A stretch of DNA of 64,000 nucleotides from Pseudomonas baetica (GCF_019733355.1 NZ_JAIHLQ010000016.1:90372-154371), one strand, 5' to 3'; positions 26,505 to 36,119 are shown, counted from the first letter of the stretch. Numbers and translations: made by a program. The notes: a model not told the origin generated them from the letters alone.

Positions 26505-27649
26505 AGGCGTTTGTCCATTAGGGTGGCGATGGCGCCGACCACGCGATCAAGGTCTTGATCGGTCATGTCGGGGAACAGCGGAATCGAGCACAGCCGCGCC
26601 GAGTTCCATTCGGTGTTGGGCAGGTACAGGTCGGGGTCACGCTGGCGATACCAGGTGTGCAGGTGGGTGGCGATAAAATGGATACCGGTGCCGATGCCCT
26701 GATCCTGCAAACCTTTCATGAAGGCTTCGCGGTCCATGCCGCAACGCTCGCTGTCGATGCGCAGGATGAACAGGTGCCAGGCGTGCTGTTGCGCGTAGTC
26801 GGGCACGGCCAGTGGCTGCACCGGCAGGCCTTCAAGTTTTTGTCGGTAGGCAGTAGCCAACTCGGTACGGCGGACGTTGATCGCGTCGAGGCGCTGCAAC
26901 TGCACCAATGCAATCGCTGCGTTGATGTCGGCCAGGTTGTATTTGAAACCCGGCTCCATCACTTGCGCCTGTGGCTTGCGCCCACCGGTCAGGCGGTCGT
27001 AGGCATCGACGCCCAGACCATGGAATTTGAGCATGCGCACGCGACTGGCCAGGGCTTCATCGTCGGTGACGAACATCGCGCCTTCGGCGCAGGTCATGTT
27101 CTTGATCGCATGGAAGGAAAAGATGGCTGTGCCTTGCGCGCCAACGTGGCGGCCCTTATAGCGGGTGCCGGCGGCATGGGCCGCGTCTTCGATCACTGCG
27201 ATACCGTGCTTGTCGGCCAGGGCGTACAGCGGATCGAGATCGAACGCGGCACCGGCGTAATGCACCGGAATAATCGCTTTGGTGCGTGGGGTGATGGCCG
27301 CTTCGATGCGCGCAACGTCGGTCATCAAGGTGTCGCGGTCGACGTCGACAAACACCGGTTTGGCGCCGATCAGCGAGATCATGTTGGCGGTCGACACCCA
27401 GGTTTGCGACGGCGTAATGACTTCATCGCCAGGGCCGATGCCCAACGCCAGCAACGTAATATGCATCCCGCCGGTAGCCGAAGACAGTGCCACGGCATGA
27501 TGGCACCCCACGTATTGGGCGAACTGTTCTTCAAGTGCCTGGTTTTTCGGTCCGGTGGTGATCCAACCCGAGCGCAATACTTGCTCGACGGCTGCAATTT
27601 CTTCATCGCCGATACTCGGGCGGGAGAAGGGGAGAAACGCCTGACTCAT
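26501..27649 (-). CDS. arnB: ArnB, UDP-4-amino-4-deoxy-L-arabinose aminotransferase
   Basis: 382 residues. DegT/DnrJ/EryC1 PLP aminotransferase; the PLP lysine is K183 in SFHAIKNMTCAEG. I chose ATG 27649 because GAGGTG lies 7 bases upstream; a GTG at 27655 is the alternative. Reaction: UDP-4-keto-pentose + glutamate to UDP-L-Ara4N. First gene of the arn operon; a perfect 16-base palindrome 90 bases upstream may be the operator. No pmrAB or phoPQ genes are in this window. Confidence 0.94.
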   Translation of the reverse strand: MSQAFLPFSRPSIGDEEIAAVEQVLRSGWITTGPKNQALEEQFAQYVGCHHAVALSSATGGMHITLLALGIGPGDEVITPSQTWVSTANMISLIGAKPVFVDVDRDTLMTDVARIEAAITPRTKAIIPVHYAGAAFDLDPLYALADKHGIAVIEDAAHAAGTRYKGRHVGAQGTAIFSFHAIKNMTCAEGAMFVTDDEALASRVRMLKFHGLGVDAYDRLTGGRKPQAQVMEPGFKYNLADINAAIALVQLQRLDAINVRRTELATAYRQKLEGLPVQPLAVPDYAQQHAWHLFILRIDSERCGMDREAFMKGLQDQGIGTGIHFIATHLHTWYRQRDPDLYLPNTEWNSARLCSIPLFPDMTDQDLDRVVGAIATLMDKRL

Positions 27650-28031
27650 GGGCACCTCAATGCGAAAAAAAAGAAAGCCTCACGATTTTCATCGGATCCA
27701 GTACCAGCGTAGACGTAGAATTCTTTTCTGCATCAACGGGTTGTTAGAACAACCTGACGTCGGGCTTTGGTTGACTTTTTGAGCCTCGCCCGGCAGTTTG
27801 TTCGCTGCCGCCGCTGGCTCTATCGGGCTTAAGGTTATGCCCGATTTTGTGAAAGGAATATGAAAAAGTAGTCGGCGATTCATTTATCTAAAGTTCATTA
27901 AGCCACTGTTCAGACTTCTGCCTTTTATTGATTTTTTTGCAGGAAAAGTCTTACGGAATTAATCGGCTTATATTAAAAACATTACATTTTAAAGTTGTTG
28001 TATTGAACAGTTTTTACTCAAGGCATTTCGT
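27650..28031. other. 382-base AT-rich divergent intergenic region
   Basis: Holds the promoters of arnB (leftward) and the recombinase (rightward). It is markedly AT-rich compared with its neighbours, especially 27880-28020. No coding frame of interest. It contains the palindrome at 27739-27754. It also contains CTTAATGAACTTTAGAT (minus strand, 27886-27902), which has one good half of a PmrA-type CTTAAT-N5-CTTAAT repeat but a poor second half. I see no att-site direct repeat. Confidence 0.6.
27739..27754. promoter_or_regulatory. Perfect palindrome upstream of arnB, candidate operator
   Basis: GGTTGTT-AG-AACAACC: perfect 7-base arms with a 2-base centre, 90 bases upstream of the arnB start. 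Spacing and symmetry suit a dimeric repressor or activator. It does not look like the direct-repeat sites of PmrA or PhoP. Confidence 0.45.
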
Positions 28032-28970
28032 TTGATTGACTTACCCCTTACACCGACAGAACCGCCAAAAACCAATCCGATGTCTCTGTATCTGGCGCGC
28101 TTGGCCCCCTCCAGCCAACTGACCATGCGCTATGTTCTGCAGGACGCCGCTGACCGTCTCGGCTTCGAAGACATGAATGTCGAGGACATTCCCTGGCACG
28201 CTTTACAACCGGAAGATGTTGTTGCGTTAGTCGCGGCATTGCGCGAAGACAACTATGCGCCGAATACGTCTTCGCTTTATGTAAATGCCGTGCGCGGCGT
28301 CATGAACGAAGCCTGGCGCATGAGCCTGATTAGTCAGGATCACCTGTTAAAGATGCGTTCGGTAAAAGGTATTGCCGGCACGCGACTGTCTCAGGGCCGA
28401 AATCTAAAGCGCACGCTGATCCATGAGTTGATGGAAGTCTGCGCCGCCGACCCTCGTCCGCAAGGGCTGCGCGACGCGGCGGTGATTGCGTTGCTGTACG
28501 GCACCGGCATGCGCAAGTCAGAGTCGGTGGACCTGGATCTGAACCAGGTCGACTTCAGCGAGCGCAGCCTGACCGTGGTGGGCAAGGGCAACAAGCAACT
28601 GATCAAGTACGCCCCCGCTTGGGCGTTTGCCAAGCTCAATGCATGGCTGGAATTGCGCCGTTCGCAACTCAAGGAAGGCGAGAGCGACGATGCGTTTCTG
28701 TTCAACCGCATCCGCCGTGGCAGCCATATCACCCGCGAGCGCATCACTAAACACGCGATCTATTACATCGCCCGTCAGCGTGGCACGCAGGTCGGGGTAA
28801 AAATCATGCCCCACGACTTCCGGCGCTCATTCATCACCCGCGTCATCGAAGAACATGATCTGTCGATTGCACAGAAACTGGCGCACCACAGCAATATCCA
28901 GACGACCGCCAACTACGACGTGCGTGATGACAACGAGCGGCGGCGTGCGGTGGATCGCTTCGATCTGTGA
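28032..28970 (+). CDS. Lone tyrosine-recombinase / phage-integrase family protein
   Basis: 312 residues if a TTG at 28032 is used (AAGG about 10 bases upstream); the ATG at 28080 is an alternative giving 296. N-terminal SAM-like domain, then catalytic domain with Arg in GTGMRKSE, beta-hairpin Lys in GKGNKQ, HDFRRS (HxxR), and AHHSNIQTTANYD with the His and the nucleophilic Tyr. All five catalytic positions are present. No excisionase, phage or transposon genes adjoin. Its stop directly abuts that of the convergent ABC ATPase gene. Role unknown: a domesticated recombinase or a remnant element are both possible. Confidence 0.85.
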   Translation: MIDLPLTPTEPPKTNPMSLYLARLAPSSQLTMRYVLQDAADRLGFEDMNVEDIPWHALQPEDVVALVAALREDNYAPNTSSLYVNAVRGVMNEAWRMSLISQDHLLKMRSVKGIAGTRLSQGRNLKRTLIHELMEVCAADPRPQGLRDAAVIALLYGTGMRKSESVDLDLNQVDFSERSLTVVGKGNKQLIKYAPAWAFAKLNAWLELRRSQLKEGESDDAFLFNRIRRGSHITRERITKHAIYYIARQRGTQVGVKIMPHDFRRSFITRVIEEHDLSIAQKLAHHSNIQTTANYDVRDDNERRRAVDRFDL

Positions 28971-30029
28971 TCAGGCCATCGCCAACACATGGGCCGCGCC
29001 GAGTACCGACAGATGAACCTCGCTACCGGCCGGCGGCGCGTGCATGCCGGAGCTGCGCACCAACAGTGAACGGCCAGGGCCATGGCTGGTTTCTGCGCGT
29101 AGTTCGACCGTCAATGTGCAGGTGTTACCCGCGAACTCCCGCTCAGTGACCACCGCATGACAGCCTTTGGTGCTGGTCATGGCGTCGGACAACTGCAATT
29201 GCTCGGGGCGCAACATGATCTGTGCATTGCCGATGAAACCGTCGCTGTTGACCGGCACCGCGCCCAGCTCGCAATGGGCCCAACCGAATTCGATCCGCGC
29301 CGGCATCACGACGGCTTCGCCGAGAAAATGCGCGGTCTGCTCATCGTCCGGGTATCGGTAGAGATCCATGGGATGCCCGGATTGCACCAGACGCCCGGCA
29401 CGCATGACCGCCAATTGATCGGCAAACGACAACGCCTCACCCTGGTCATGGGTGACCAGGATCGTGGTGACGCCAGCGTCTTCGAGCAGCCGCGCGACCA
29501 TTTTGCGCATGGCGCTGCGCAGGCCGGTATCAAGGGCAGAAAACGGCTCATCGAGAAGCATCAGTCGGGGCTGCTGGGCCAGTGCCCGGGCGAGTGAAAC
29601 CCTTTGTTGCTGGCCGCCGGACAATTCGTGGGGCCATCGACCCGCCATGTTGGCCTCCAGCGATACGCTGTCCATCAGCTGTGCGATGCGTTCATTTCGA
29701 GCCTCACCCGTCAGCGTCAGCCCAAAGCCGATGTTGGCGGCGACGGTCATGTGCGGAAACAGTGCGCCGTCCTGCGGCACGTAGCCGATCTGACGTTGAT
29801 ACGCCGGCACCGCATGAGTGCTGTCTACCAGCACCTGACCGTTAAGCAACAGGCTGCCGGCATCAGGAAATTCGAATCCGGCGATCATTCGCAGCAACGT
29901 GGTTTTGCCGGAGCCGGAAGGGCCGACGATGACCGTGCGGCTGCCGGTGGGGACGGACAGACAGATGTTATCCAGCGCTTTCTGTGCGCCAAAGGATTTG
30001 CTCAGGGAAATCAGTTCGAGTGCGTTCAT
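28971..30029 (-). CDS. fbpC: ABC transporter ATP-binding protein, ferric-iron / FbpC type
   Basis: 352 residues. Walker A GPSGSGKT at 36-43, signature LSGGQQQR near 136, Walker B LMLLDEP near 160, then a C-terminal TOBE-like region (about 240-352). Last gene of a substrate-binding / permease / ATPase operon, overlapping the permease stop by four bases. Energises import of the ligand bound by the periplasmic protein at 31.6 kb; iron is inferred from family and Fur-like site. Putative polyamine or phosphonate import is a weaker alternative. Confidence 0.86.
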   Translation of the reverse strand: MNALELISLSKSFGAQKALDNICLSVPTGSRTVIVGPSGSGKTTLLRMIAGFEFPDAGSLLLNGQVLVDSTHAVPAYQRQIGYVPQDGALFPHMTVAANIGFGLTLTGEARNERIAQLMDSVSLEANMAGRWPHELSGGQQQRVSLARALAQQPRLMLLDEPFSALDTGLRSAMRKMVARLLEDAGVTTILVTHDQGEALSFADQLAVMRAGRLVQSGHPMDLYRYPDDEQTAHFLGEAVVMPARIEFGWAHCELGAVPVNSDGFIGNAQIMLRPEQLQLSDAMTSTKGCHAVVTEREFAGNTCTLTVELRAETSHGPGRSLLVRSSGMHAPPAGSEVHLSVLGAAHVLAMA

Positions 30030-31624
30030 CGGCCAGCGGTGCGCCTGGATTGGTGATAGAGAATGGCCGTCAGCGGCAGCGACAGCAGCACCATCAACAG
30101 TGCATAAGGCGCCGCAGCGGCGTAGTCGATTTCGCTGGTCATGGCCCAGAAGCCAGTGGCCAATGTCCGAGTGCCGTTGGGTGCGAGCAGCAGGGTCGCC
30201 GTCAGTTCATTGGTGATCGCCAGAAACACCAACGCGGCACCTGCCGCTGCGCCCGGTGCGGCCAGGCGCAAGGTGATCAGCCACAAGGCGCGTAACGGTG
30301 AGCGGCCGAGGCTTTGCGCGATGTTTTCCAACTCCACCGGCGCTTGGGCGAAACCGGCACGCAGGCTGACCAGCGCCCGTGGCAGGAACATCAGCAGATA
30401 GGCCAGTAGCACAGTGATGGTGGTTTGGTAGATCGGCCGGGCGAAATGGATAGTGATCGTCACCAACGCCAGCGCCACAACGATTCCTGGCAGCGAACTG
30501 GTGATGTAGTTGCAGCCTTCAAGCAGGCGCTGCAACCTGCCCGGTGCGCGGATCGACAGCCAGGCAATCGGAATTGCCGCCAGGCTGGTCAACAGTGCAC
30601 CGGCCACGCCCAATGACAGGGTTTGCAGTAACGCGGGCAACAACTCAGCGCCTTGCCAGACCCCAACGCCGCCAGTGACGAGCCAACGCCCCAACGTCAG
30701 TAAAGGCACACCGAGGGCGAGCAGAGCGATCACGGTTTGCAGGGTCAGCCCGAGTGCAACGGTGCCGCTGCCCAAATGCACCGTGCGTTGTTCACGCGCA
30801 CTGCCTGAACCCACGCGGGCATAACGCGCCTGACCACGGGCGGCAGATTCGACCGTCAGCATCGCCAGGCAACACAGCGCCAGAACCCCGGCCAGCATGT
30901 TTGCCGCCGGGCCGTTAAAGGTCGATTTGAACTGATCGAAAATAGCCGTGGTGAAGGTGTCGAAACGGATCATCGCGTAGAGGCCGTATTCGGCGAGCAA
31001 ATGCAGGCCGACCAGCAAGGCACCGCCGCAAATCGCCAGGCGCAACTGCGGCAATACCACCCTGAAAAACACCGCCCACGGTTTGAGACCCAGGGATTCG
31101 GCGACGTCTTCAATGGCCGGATCAAGTCGACGCAACGTTGCCGCAATCGGCAGATAAAGAAACGGGAAATAGGCGATCACCGAGACCAGCACACCGGCCG
31201 GCAGTCCGTGAATCGATGGAATCAGACTGACCCACGCATAACTGTGAACGAACGCAGGCACCGCCAGCGGCGCGACGGCCAATAAGGACCAAAAGCGCCG
31301 ACCGGGCAGGTTAGTGCGCTCAGTCAGCCACGCGAGCGCGGTGCCGATCACGATGCACAGCGGCAGAGTGATCAACACCAGCAGCACAGTGTTGATCAAC
31401 AACTCGGCTACCCGAGGGCGAAACACCAACGCTTCGATGGTCGCCCAACCCGTGGCCCACGACACACCGACCACAAACGCAATCGGTAGCAGCGACAACA
31501 ATGAAACCCCAATCGCCAGGGCGACCACCCACGAGCCCCGACGCCCCGTCAGGGCGCGGGCTCTGCGCGGGCGGTGGGCACCCGTGGTCGCGGCAACTTG
31601 TGCAGGTAAGGTTTGCGGCAGCAC
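30026..31624 (-). CDS. fbpB: ABC transporter permease, duplicated FbpB type
   Basis: 532 residues, two fused permease domains with about 12 membrane helices in total, as in FbpB/HitB/SfuB ferric transporters. It starts with GTG at 31624 immediately after the TAA of the binding-protein gene, with no gap. The ribosome binding site (AGGA) is therefore inside the end of that gene, which implies translational coupling. A short Arg-rich N-terminus precedes helix 1. Confidence 0.85.
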   Translation of the reverse strand: MLPQTLPAQVAATTGAHRPRRARALTGRRGSWVVALAIGVSLLSLLPIAFVVGVSWATGWATIEALVFRPRVAELLINTVLLVLITLPLCIVIGTALAWLTERTNLPGRRFWSLLAVAPLAVPAFVHSYAWVSLIPSIHGLPAGVLVSVIAYFPFLYLPIAATLRRLDPAIEDVAESLGLKPWAVFFRVVLPQLRLAICGGALLVGLHLLAEYGLYAMIRFDTFTTAIFDQFKSTFNGPAANMLAGVLALCCLAMLTVESAARGQARYARVGSGSAREQRTVHLGSGTVALGLTLQTVIALLALGVPLLTLGRWLVTGGVGVWQGAELLPALLQTLSLGVAGALLTSLAAIPIAWLSIRAPGRLQRLLEGCNYITSSLPGIVVALALVTITIHFARPIYQTTITVLLAYLLMFLPRALVSLRAGFAQAPVELENIAQSLGRSPLRALWLITLRLAAPGAAAGAALVFLAITNELTATLLLAPNGTRTLATGFWAMTSEIDYAAAAPYALLMVLLSLPLTAILYHQSRRTAGR

Positions 31625-32638
31625 TTACAGCAGTCCTGCCTGGGTCATCAGCTCGACGGCTTTTTGGCTGTCGAGTTTCGACGCATCGACTTTGGGCGCA
31701 TCCAGATCTTTCAGCGGCGTCAGCTTCGCATTGGACGGTGCGCCTTTGCCCACGGCGTATTCAAACGAATTGCCGCTATGCAGAATCTCCTGACCTTGTT
31801 TGCCCGTGATGTAGTTGAGGAACTGCTGGGCCTCCTCCTGGTGTTTGCTGGAGGCCAGCACGCCTGCGCCGGAAATGCTCACGAATGCACCCGGATCCTG
31901 ATGTTTGAAGTAATGCAGTCGGGTGTTCTTGCTGTTTTCGCCGGTTTTGGACTGATCGACGAAGCTGTAATAGTGATAGATCACGCCGCTGTCGATCTGC
32001 CCGGCGTTCACCGCTTTGAGCACGGCGCTGTTGCCGCGATACACGGAGGCATTGGCTTTCATGCCTTTGAGCCAATCGAGCGTGGCGGCTTCACCTTTCT
32101 GCTCAAGTACGGCGGCGACGATCGCCTGGAAGTCGGCACCGGCAGGGGAGGCGGCCCAGCGATCTTTCCAGCCGGGTTCTGCCAGATCGAGCAGGGATTT
32201 GGGCAAGTCTTTTTCCGCCAGTTTGGCCGGGTTGTAGACGAACACCGTCGAACGCGCTGCGATACCGACCCAACGCCCGTGGGCCGGGCGGTACGCCGAA
32301 TCCACTTGTTCCAGCGTTTTCGGCGCTACGGGGGCGAACAGTTTGGCGTTGTCGACCAGCACCATCGCCGGTGAGTTCTCGGTGAGGAACACGTCTGCCG
32401 GTGAGGCCGAGCCTTCCTGTACGAGCTGATTGCCCATCTCGGTGTCATCGCCATTACGAATCGTCACGGGAATACCGGTCTCTTGAGTGAACCCGGCGAC
32501 CCAGGCCTTGGTCAGGCTTTCGTGCTGTGCGTTGTAGACCAGCAGGCCAACGCTATCAGCTGCGAACGTCTGGCCCGCACCGAGCAGGGCGGTGGCGAGC
32601 AACGCGCGCTTCAGAAAGGACGGAAACTGTGGATTCAT
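31625..32638 (-). CDS. fbpA: Periplasmic Fe(III)-binding protein (FbpA/FutA type)
   Basis: 337 residues with a signal peptide ending near TFA-ADS (residue 27). Type-2 periplasmic binding fold. The segment SGVIYHYYSF resembles the tyrosine pair that binds iron in FbpA/FutA. Binds ferric iron in the periplasm for the permease encoded next. A Fur-like palindrome lies about 60 bases upstream of the start. First gene of the three-gene operon. Iron specificity is inferred. Confidence 0.85.
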   Translation of the reverse strand: MNPQFPSFLKRALLATALLGAGQTFAADSVGLLVYNAQHESLTKAWVAGFTQETGIPVTIRNGDDTEMGNQLVQEGSASPADVFLTENSPAMVLVDNAKLFAPVAPKTLEQVDSAYRPAHGRWVGIAARSTVFVYNPAKLAEKDLPKSLLDLAEPGWKDRWAASPAGADFQAIVAAVLEQKGEAATLDWLKGMKANASVYRGNSAVLKAVNAGQIDSGVIYHYYSFVDQSKTGENSKNTRLHYFKHQDPGAFVSISGAGVLASSKHQEEAQQFLNYITGKQGQEILHSGNSFEYAVGKGAPSNAKLTPLKDLDAPKVDASKLDSQKAVELMTQAGLL

Positions 32639-32696
32639 GACGAGAACGCTCCTGATTTTCAGACGTTATGGGCAAGCACTCGCGCGCAGACTTCAA

Positions 32697-32711
32697 TGCG
32701 AATGATTTGCA
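32697..32711 (-). promoter_or_regulatory. Fur-box-like operator upstream of the ferric ABC operon
   Basis: TGCGAAT-G-ATTTGCA on the plus strand: a near-palindrome with 11 of 14 defined matches to TGATAATnATTATCA. It is 59 bases upstream of the fbpA ATG. Shares TGCGAATGA with the efe site. Confidence 0.58.
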
Positions 32712-32849
32712 TATGTTGGGCCGTCGGCAATGTAGAGAAACAAATGAGAAAAAAACGTCAAACGCACCGTTAATACATGTCATTTCTATTCAGATTGCCA
32801 GCGGCGTCGCAGACGCACGATTGCCGTGCGTCATTCAACGTCAGGTTAT

Positions 32850-34367
32850 TCAGGAGGGATTGGGGATGTACGCGATGCTTTGGTCTGTGCGCCCGTGGAA
32901 AAACTGCTCGCCACGCGTGGGGGTGGTGGTGACGATCTGGTGATCGGCGCTTAGGTATTGGAGCGGCAGTGGGTCGCCTTTGCGGTACTGGGCAACGATG
33001 ATTGTGCGTTGCGGATTCCAGTGCTCGCCGCTGGTGCGTTCCAGCCACGCCATCATCTGCGCCGAACTGCCGGTGCGCGGAAAATCACGGCTTTGCGGCA
33101 CATAGTAGAAGGGCGCGCCACCGGTTTGCAGGTACATCGGCACTTTGTTGTCGACCTCGACCATCACCATGCGCCACTGATTGAGTGGCGCCTGCAGGCT
33201 GGCCTGCTCGCGCACGGTTTCGCCAAAGCGAATCGCACCGCCACCGCTATTGGTCCATGGATAGATGACGCCGAGCACGGCGACCAGCACGACGGTGGCC
33301 GCAGCGAATCCTCTCGTCCATCCGCGCCCCTGGGTATTGCGCGCCGCCATGCGCCGCGTGATCCACCACGCACCGAGCAGTTGCGCGAAAGGTACCAGCG
33401 GCAGTACGTAGTAACTGCGGCGACTGCCACTGGCGGTGAAAAACAGCATCAGTAGGGCCAGGCCCTGGATCAGCCAACGGGTGTCGGGTTCGATGTGGCG
33501 CCAGCGCCGCGCGGCGACCCACAGCGCAATGATCCAGCACGGCGCCCATGGCAACGTATAAACCGGCAGATAGAGCAGATAAGTGTAAATCGGGCCCATG
33601 TTGTCGAACGGCTAGAAGAACCGCACGACGTTTTCACGCAGTACCAGGCCCAGACCGCTTTGGCTGTAATTCGCCGCGCCATAAAGGTGGGACAGCAGGA
33701 ACGGCAGCATGTAAAACGCCCCGGCGATCACCAGCGCTACCGCCAGACGTCCATTCAAATGACGATTCCAGCGGCCTTCGCTGAGCAGGTGCGGCAACAG
33801 CAGCAGGCCCGGAAGGATGAATCCGATCAGCCCCTTGAACAGCGACGTCAGCGACAGCAGCCCGAAGAAGACGACGTAACGCCAGAGCCGGGTGTCCTCC
33901 GGCCCGCGCCAATACCACCAGAACGCAGCCAGTACGCCGCACACCGTCAGGATGTCGGCGGTGGCGACCCGCGCCCAGAAAACAAAATAGAAGGTCGTGG
34001 CGAGCATCCACCCTGCGATCAATCCCGTGCCTTTGCGAAATAGCTGCTCGCCGATCAGATACACCAGCCAAACACTCAGCCATGCCGCGATGACCGAAGA
34101 CAACCGTAACGACCAGTGCCCCAAACCGCCCATCAGCCAGGCTGAAGCGGTGATCAGCCAATACGACAGCAGCGGCTTGTCGTAGTACGGATCGCCTTTG
34201 AGATACGGGTCGAAATAGTCACCGCTTTGCAGCATCTGCAAGGCGATGTTGGCCCAGCGGGTCTCCGCGCCCCAGAGTTCACGGCTGCCCAGCCCCAGCA
34301 GCAACATCAGCGCGGTGGCGGCGAGAAGGATCAGCAAGGCACGCCGATCATTGGCACTCGATGTCAT
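32850..34367 (-). pseudogene. GT39 glycosyltransferase gene interrupted by one in-frame amber codon
   Basis: Two adjacent open stretches (34367-33612 and 33599-32850) are in the same frame and together make one GT39 protein of about 505 residues; only TAG at 33614-33612 separates them. Across the stop the residues read VVRFF-stop-PFDNMGP, where GT39 relatives usually have Gln or Glu, so a single CAG or GAG to TAG change explains it. The N-part has WGAETRW (E36, the family acidic residue) and YYDKPLL. The start overlaps arnT2 by four bases. No other frameshift is visible, which suggests recent inactivation, suppression, or a base-calling error. Confidence 0.82.
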
Positions 34368-36085
34368 GGCTGGCTCTGCGCAAAGATGAAAATTTGCAGG
34401 TTGCCCCGCTGAAAGTGCTTGCCGTCCACCGGCAACAACTCAATTTCCTGGAACTCCTGGGCGCTGTTGACCCGCATCACCACCCCCACCGAGCCTTTCT
34501 TGCGCGCTTCTGTCATCCACTGGCCGACGCCGTCGAGACTGACCTTGCGTGAGGCCATGGCCGGGTCGTCGAGACCGTACTTGAGTTCGCCGACCGTGTT
34601 GAACAGATCCACCTGCGGTCGTTTCAAGCGCCACGCCAGGGCTGACGCCGCACCGAGGTCGTTACTCAGCAGCGAGGTGGTTTCGCTCAGCGCCTGCTGA
34701 TGCTCGGCAATAAACTGATCCGGCATCTTGCTGTCGACGATCTGCGCGGGCATCGCCGCAGGCAACAGCGCGATCAACAAGCCTATCCCCAACGCCGGCA
34801 TTGCCCACAACGTCAGTGGCCGCAGCACCTGCAGCGCGTTGGCGATGATCCAGCCAATCAGCACGATGTAGGCCAACGACAGGCTGAACATCTCGGTATT
34901 TTGGTAAATCTCTTTGGTGGCCTGCAGGTAGAGCAGCGCAATCAGCGCAACACTCGCCAGCACGGTATTGATCACGCCGTTCAGGCGCAGTACCCGCGCC
35001 TTTCGCTCGTCCAGCCAGTTGATCACCGTGCGCCCCATCACCAGAGCCAAAGGTAACAGGCACGGCATGATGTACGTCGGCAGTTTGCCGCTGCTCAGGC
35101 TGAAAAATGCCAGGGGCAGCAGAAACCACAGGGCAACGAAGGCGATTTTCGGGTCGTGCCTCTCGCGCCAGGTGCGGATGATGGTCGAGGGCAGGAGCAC
35201 GGCCCACGGCAGGCTGGAAGCAAAAAGCAGCGGCAGGTAGAACCACCACGGACGTGCATGCTGCGCGGCGGCGCCGGCGGCAAAACGGCGGATGTGCTCA
35301 TGCCAGAAGAAGAACCGCCAGAAGTCCGGTTCTCGGTAATAAACGGCTAATGCCCAAGGTACGCTGACGATGGCTGCGACCAGCACCGCCACCGGGCCGT
35401 AACGCAACAGTTCGCCAAACCGGCGTTGCCAGATCATGTAGGGCAGGGCGACCAGCACCGGCAATAGCAACGCGAGAAAGCCCTTGGTCATCAGGCCCAT
35501 GCCACAGGCGACCCCCAACAGGGCCCAACTGCCGAGGCGGGCGCGGGGAGTGGAACTGTCGATGGCAAACCACACCGCGACCAGACTCAGGTTGACCCAT
35601 AGCGTGAATTGCGGATCGAGATTGGCATAACCGGCTTGCCCGGCGATCAGGCCGAAGCTCATGTACAGCAGAGCGACGGCTGCGCTGATTCGCGGGTTAT
35701 TCCACAAACGGCGCGCTATGAGATAGGCCAACCAGACGCTTGCGCCGGTACTCAGTGCCGAGGCGATCCGCACGCCGAACAGGTTGTCGCCGAAAATCGC
35801 CTGACCGATGGCGATCATCCAGTAACCGGCAATCGGTTTTTCAAAATAACGAATGCCCATGAAATGCGGTGCAACCCAGTTGCCGCTCAGCAGCATTTCC
35901 TGGCTGATCTGGCCGTAACGGGTTTCATCGGGGATCCACAAGCCGTGACTCATCAGCGGCAGCAGGTAAAACACCACGAAGGCGAGTATCAGGCCCGGGA
36001 TCGCCAGGCGTTCGGCGAGGGAGGGTGCATTGAGTAGCGGTGAGATGCGGGCAGTGTGGCGCAGTGGATTATTCTCAGACGTCAT
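34364..36085 (-). CDS. arnT2: Second ArnT-like L-Ara4N transferase
   Basis: 573 residues, about 13 membrane helices plus a C-terminal periplasmic part. The PDETRYG motif is at 51-57, and the following MLLSGNW and RYFEKPIAGYWMIA stretches are nearly identical to ArnT at 20.9 kb. It has about 20 extra N-terminal residues. It is uncoupled from arnBCAD, so would depend on undecaprenyl-P-Ara4N made by the other operon, or use another sugar. Followed by the amber-broken GT39 gene with an ATGA overlap and preceded by an Ais-like gene. A 12-base-arm inverted repeat sits in its leader. Confidence 0.87.
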   Translation of the reverse strand: MTSENNPLRHTARISPLLNAPSLAERLAIPGLILAFVVFYLLPLMSHGLWIPDETRYGQISQEMLLSGNWVAPHFMGIRYFEKPIAGYWMIAIGQAIFGDNLFGVRIASALSTGASVWLAYLIARRLWNNPRISAAVALLYMSFGLIAGQAGYANLDPQFTLWVNLSLVAVWFAIDSSTPRARLGSWALLGVACGMGLMTKGFLALLLPVLVALPYMIWQRRFGELLRYGPVAVLVAAIVSVPWALAVYYREPDFWRFFFWHEHIRRFAAGAAAQHARPWWFYLPLLFASSLPWAVLLPSTIIRTWRERHDPKIAFVALWFLLPLAFFSLSSGKLPTYIMPCLLPLALVMGRTVINWLDERKARVLRLNGVINTVLASVALIALLYLQATKEIYQNTEMFSLSLAYIVLIGWIIANALQVLRPLTLWAMPALGIGLLIALLPAAMPAQIVDSKMPDQFIAEHQQALSETTSLLSNDLGAASALAWRLKRPQVDLFNTVGELKYGLDDPAMASRKVSLDGVGQWMTEARKKGSVGVVMRVNSAQEFQEIELLPVDGKHFQRGNLQIFIFAQSQP

Positions 36086-36119
36086 GACTGGACCTTGGGG
36101 CAGAGCAGGGTGTTTGTTT

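Noticed and set aside
26555..27712. A 385-codon plus-strand frame opposite arnB
   Set aside because: Antisense shadow of a motif-complete arnB; same for the long frames opposite efeO, ugd, arnT and arnD.
27886..27902. PmrA-type direct repeat before arnB
   Set aside because: CTTAAT is present but the second half (TTAGAT) matches poorly; kept only as a remark.
28032..32638. Prophage or integrative element starting at the tyrosine recombinase
   Set aside because: No phage, conjugation or att sequences follow; the next genes are an ordinary iron ABC operon on the opposite strand.
33599..34367. Two separate GT39-like genes divided near 33.6 kb
   Set aside because: They share frame and form one protein interrupted by a single TAG. 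Treated as one pseudogene.
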